A program made the translations under genes and the position numbers. This document shows positions 63,201 through 64,000 of a stretch of DNA of 64,000 bases, in pieces. Origin of the DNA: Pseudomonas fluorescens. GTDB taxonomy: Bacteria > Pseudomonadota > Gammaproteobacteria > Pseudomonadales > Pseudomonadaceae. Positions within the stretch are counted from its first letter, which is position 1. Each line of letters begins with the position of its first letter. The DNA lies in contig NZ_CABVHQ010000008.1 in assembly GCF_902497895.1 (NCBI RefSeq), positions 62,001 to 126,000 on the forward strand. The letters are read 5' to 3'. The notes under the pieces are model-generated. The model did no database searches. It saw only the letters and a list, made by a program, of their open reading frames with translations, and was not told the origin of the DNA.

Positions 63201-64000
63201 AAGTGTTGGCTGGAGGCGCCCAGGGCCGCCGTCAAATGCTGCTCGATCGGAACGTCGACGGTTTTTTGCATCAGCTCCTGCAAGGCGCTCGACAGCGGTT
63301 GGATCAGTACCAGGATAAGCACCGCGAAGGTCCATGAAAAAGACTGCATTGCTCCAAGCCAGCCCCACAGCAACATTGCCAGGAAAGCTGGCGGCTCCAG
63401 ACTGCGCCGAAGATTGTCAAAAATTTTCCAGCGAGCCACGGCGCAAAGGCGATTGCGCTCCAGCCCTCCACCTGCCCTGGGCGTCCAGGGCATGACCCAT
63501 GGCAACAACTGCCAGTCCCCGCGAATCCAGCGATGCCGGCGCTTGACGTCGGCGCTGTAACGGGCGGGGTATTCTTCGAACAGTTGCACGTCGCTGAGTA
63601 ACCCCGAGCGGGCATAACAACCCTCGATCAGGTCGTGGCTAAGAATGCGGTTTTCCGGGAAACAGCCTTCCAGAGCGTGCTCGAAAGCATCCACGGCGTA
63701 GATCCCTTTGCCAATGAATGAACCCTGCTGGAAAAGATCCTGATAGACGTCCGAAACAGCGCGAGTGTAGGGATCGACACCTGCATCGCTCCCGAATAGC
63801 CGGGCATAGGAAGAGCGCGCAGTGCTCGGCAGACTGATGCCTACTCGCGGTTGCAAAATCGCATAACCGCTGCTGATATGGCCCTGATGCGGATCGAACA
63901 CGGGATGGTTCAGCGGGTGCTCCATCGCGCCGATGCATTGCTGCGCAACATTGCGCGGTAGTTGGGTATCAGTGTCGAGTGTGAACACGTAACGAACGGG
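57233..64000 (-). CDS. Cyclic beta-1,2-glucan synthase (5' end outside window)
   Basis: At least 2255 codons; full-length relatives (ChvB/NdvB) have about 2800-2900. Order from the window edge: end of the GT84 glycosyltransferase domain (TLDTDTQLP with its DxD, RRHRWIRGDWQ), several membrane helices (FLAMLLWGWLGAM, LLAVVLSALLLPTPNVLALAG), a glucoamylase-like domain (TSPTNMGMALLSHLAAHDFGY), and two long carbohydrate-binding/GH94 phosphorylase parts with MGGGDWNDGMNRVGEQG (acid catalyst region) and the C-terminal GRGGWTWYTGSAGWTYRL. It would polymerise and cyclise glucan at the inner membrane for export to the periplasm (osmoprotection, surface properties). Stop at 57233; no frameshift seen. 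Confidence 0.92.
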   Translation of the reverse strand, partial: PVRYVFTLDTDTQLPRNVAQQCIGAMEHPLNHPVFDPHQGHISSGYAILQPRVGISLPSTARSSYARLFGSDAGVDPYTRAVSDVYQDLFQQGSFIGKGIYAVDAFEHALEGCFPENRILSHDLIEGCYARSGLLSDVQLFEEYPARYSADVKRRHRWIRGDWQLLPWVMPWTPRAGGGLERNRLCAVARWKIFDNLRRSLEPPAFLAMLLWGWLGAMQSFSWTFAVLILVLIQPLSSALQELMQKTVDVPIEQHLTAALGASSQHFARAVLPLVWLPFEALYSLDAIGRTLWRMLISKRRLLQWDPSREVERSNSNKLSDLYRGMWIAPLLAVVLSALLLPTPNVLALAGPFLLLWLASPAVAWWLSRPSPRVEFNPSAQELRFLRSLARKTWAYFDQYVGPADNWLPPDNIQEQPHPATAHRTSPTNMGMALLSHLAAHDFGYLSGERLLERLDQSLSSMAGLESYRRHFYNWYDTLTLKPLPPHYVSTVDSGNLAGLLLTLRPGLLDLMDAPLLDLRVVNGLIDSLDVLQDALLAAGLDDHDVRTLQSEALVAQVRVVSSPDEAIETLLTLLERISAPTALSHLATVGEAAFWLEALYAQCQDLQAELLRFRLPPAIDRAEPLALSWRQLAQLDVARWLPAQQAQVTSVQRLAAQRIATVTRLANLVGAMANMDFTFLYDAPRDLFAIGYNADERKLDTGYYDLLASEVRLTNFVVIAQGQLPQEGWFSLGRLLSSNGGLPVLLSWSGSMFEYLMPMLVMPNYEGTLLDQTCRSAVALQIEHGNQLGIPWGVSESGYNIQDAHFNYQYRAFGVPGLGLKRGLGEDTVVAPYASALALMVAPEASCRNLQRLSALGLAGRYGLYEAVDFTEARLQRGQRCAVVYSFMAHHQGMSLLALTCLLLDRPMQRRFESDPQFQATALLLQERVPKTAAQYLHVSSAPAADRASRIHETKLRVFTDPDRKRPAVQLLSNGRYHVMVSSAGAGYSRSNEIAVTRWHEDFTCDNWGMFCYLRDVASGTFWSAAHQPTLRQPESYEAIFTDARAEFRVREQDFDTHTEIVVSPEDDIELRRLHITNRARVRRSIELTSYAEVVLASAISDAIHPAFSNLFVQTELLRALQAIICTRRPRSSQETVPWMCHLLAAHGVHVDAISYETDRARFIGRGRSVVAPAAMDDEVEELSGTAGPVLDPIVAIRCRITLNPGQTATIDLVTGLADSRDNCLHLIDKYRDRHLADRVFDLAWTHSQVLLRQLNASLADARLFEQMAASIIYANAALRAESSVLVANRRNQSGLWGQAISGDLPIVLLQISDLANIEFVQQMVKAHAYWRQKGLSVDLVIWNEDQAGYRQQLQDLIMGLVTSGSEASLVDRPGGIFVRPAQQLSNEDRTLMLSVARLVLNDGHGSLADQVHRRRADPLLPRLEPSLVRVEQPPMVCAAQNDPPLILNNPYGGFSPDGNEFVVILRPGKPTPAPWANVLANAQFGTVISERGGAYTWSENAHEYRLTPWHNDPISDPSGEALYLRDEDTGHFWSPTPQPCPGSGLYLTRHGFGYSVFEYEEDGIHTELWVYVALDAPIKFSRLKIRNTSGRPRRLSATCYVEWVLGDLRSKSAMHVVTEVDPFSGALFARNAFSIEFSGRVAFLDTDSTGRSFSGDRAEFLGRNGNLQTPAALTRARLSGRCGGGFDPCAAMQVALELADGESQDVVFRLGAEQDAKSATHLVQKYRGAKATTGELDAVRMHWHTTLGAIQIQTPDPAIDVLVNGWLMYQVIACRFWARSGYYQSGGAIGFRDQLQDSMAMIHADPAAARRHLLLCAAHQYPEGDVQHWWHPPQSRGVRTGCSDDFLWLPLATSRYVYITGDRSVLSEVVGYIEGRALNAGEDSYYDLPGSSQLQESLYQHCVRAIEHGLRRGSHGLPLMGGGDWNDGMNRVGEQGLGESVWLGFFGYEVLLQFSSTAQLEGDIVFAQRCTDQAATLRVSLENQGWDGAWYRRAYFDDGQVLGSANNEECRIDSIAQSWSVLSGAASQVRRRTAMDSLDLHLVRRDTGVVLLLDPPFDKGALDPGYIKGYVPGVRENGGQYTHAAVWASMAFARLGDSDKAWELLRMINPISRRSAAQIETYKVEPYVMAADVYGVAPHTGRGGWTWYTGSAGWTYRLIVESLLGLTRCANSLRIEPVLPANWPGFTLHYWFGATLYHIEVRQNEDATHTLSLDGTLLTDATLGLLDDGIEHRILATCPKSTAVSEGCATSTS

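Noticed and set aside
1..64000. CRISPR arrays, tRNA or rRNA genes
   Set aside because: No regularly spaced repeats and no cloverleaf or rRNA-like stretch were seen while reading both strands.

Overview
The window looks like an accessory (genomic-island-rich) stretch of a Pseudomonas chromosome, probably of the fluorescens/putida kind. The evidence is an MvaT-type H-NS-like protein, Anr/FNR-type boxes (TTGAT-N4-ATCAA), Pseudomonas-style ars and aio genes, an ArsJ/GAPDH pair and a cyclic-glucan synthase. No rRNA, tRNA or CRISPR array was seen. Relics are unusually frequent: at least fifteen genes are truncated, frameshifted, internally deleted or rearranged.

Layout. (1) 1-2.5 kb: the edge of a cyclopropane-fatty-acid synthase gene, then relics of a Crp/Fnr regulator and a PLP-dependent serine/threonine dehydratase. 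(2) 2.6-9.5 kb: hemerythrin; a fluoride riboswitch with crcB, DUF190 and a truncated pyrophosphatase; a DUF202 protein; a YeeE/YedE pair with a frameshifted ArsR/BigR-like repressor; TrkH; MvaT. (3) 9.6-24.8 kb: a diguanylate cyclase and then a large arsenic island: arsN2, arsA, aioA/aioB, arsO-arsR, and the operon arsC-arsR-arsC-acr3-arsH-phosphatase-GAPDH-arsJ. Together these can oxidise arsenite, reduce arsenate, pump arsenite, export 1-arseno-3-phosphoglycerate and handle organoarsenicals.

(4) 24.9-43 kb: a low-oxygen survival region. Five intact tandem universal stress proteins, two GNAT paralogues, phosphoketolase, acetate kinase, a MaoC-Pta fusion and a K+ channel are interspersed with nine Anr/FNR-like boxes. 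The arrangement suggests acetyl-phosphate/ATP production plus stress protection when oxygen is scarce. The same region is littered with deletion relics (P-type ATPase, PyrR-like, RNA-processing metallo-beta-lactamase twice, FtsH, two USPs) and an anr-like gene whose middle is inverted.

(5) 43-50.6 kb: an IS1182-type relic, cytochrome b561, and a tightly coupled seven-gene operon: thermostable-hemolysin-family protein, AMP-ligase, heme-oxygenase-like metalloenzyme, SDR, TPR protein, response regulator, sensor kinase. It is preceded by two PmrA/QseB-like CTTAAG boxes. This operon is my best candidate for an undescribed system.

(6) 50.6-57.1 kb: an IS110 relic fused to a cydB fragment, a three-gene operon around a KaiC-like double ATPase, an XRE regulator, a frameshifted response regulator, a decayed tyrosine recombinase and an intact Crp/Fnr regulator paralogous to the relic at 1.5 kb. 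(7) 57.2 kb to the right edge: most of a very large cyclic beta-1,2-glucan synthase gene, reading in from beyond the window.
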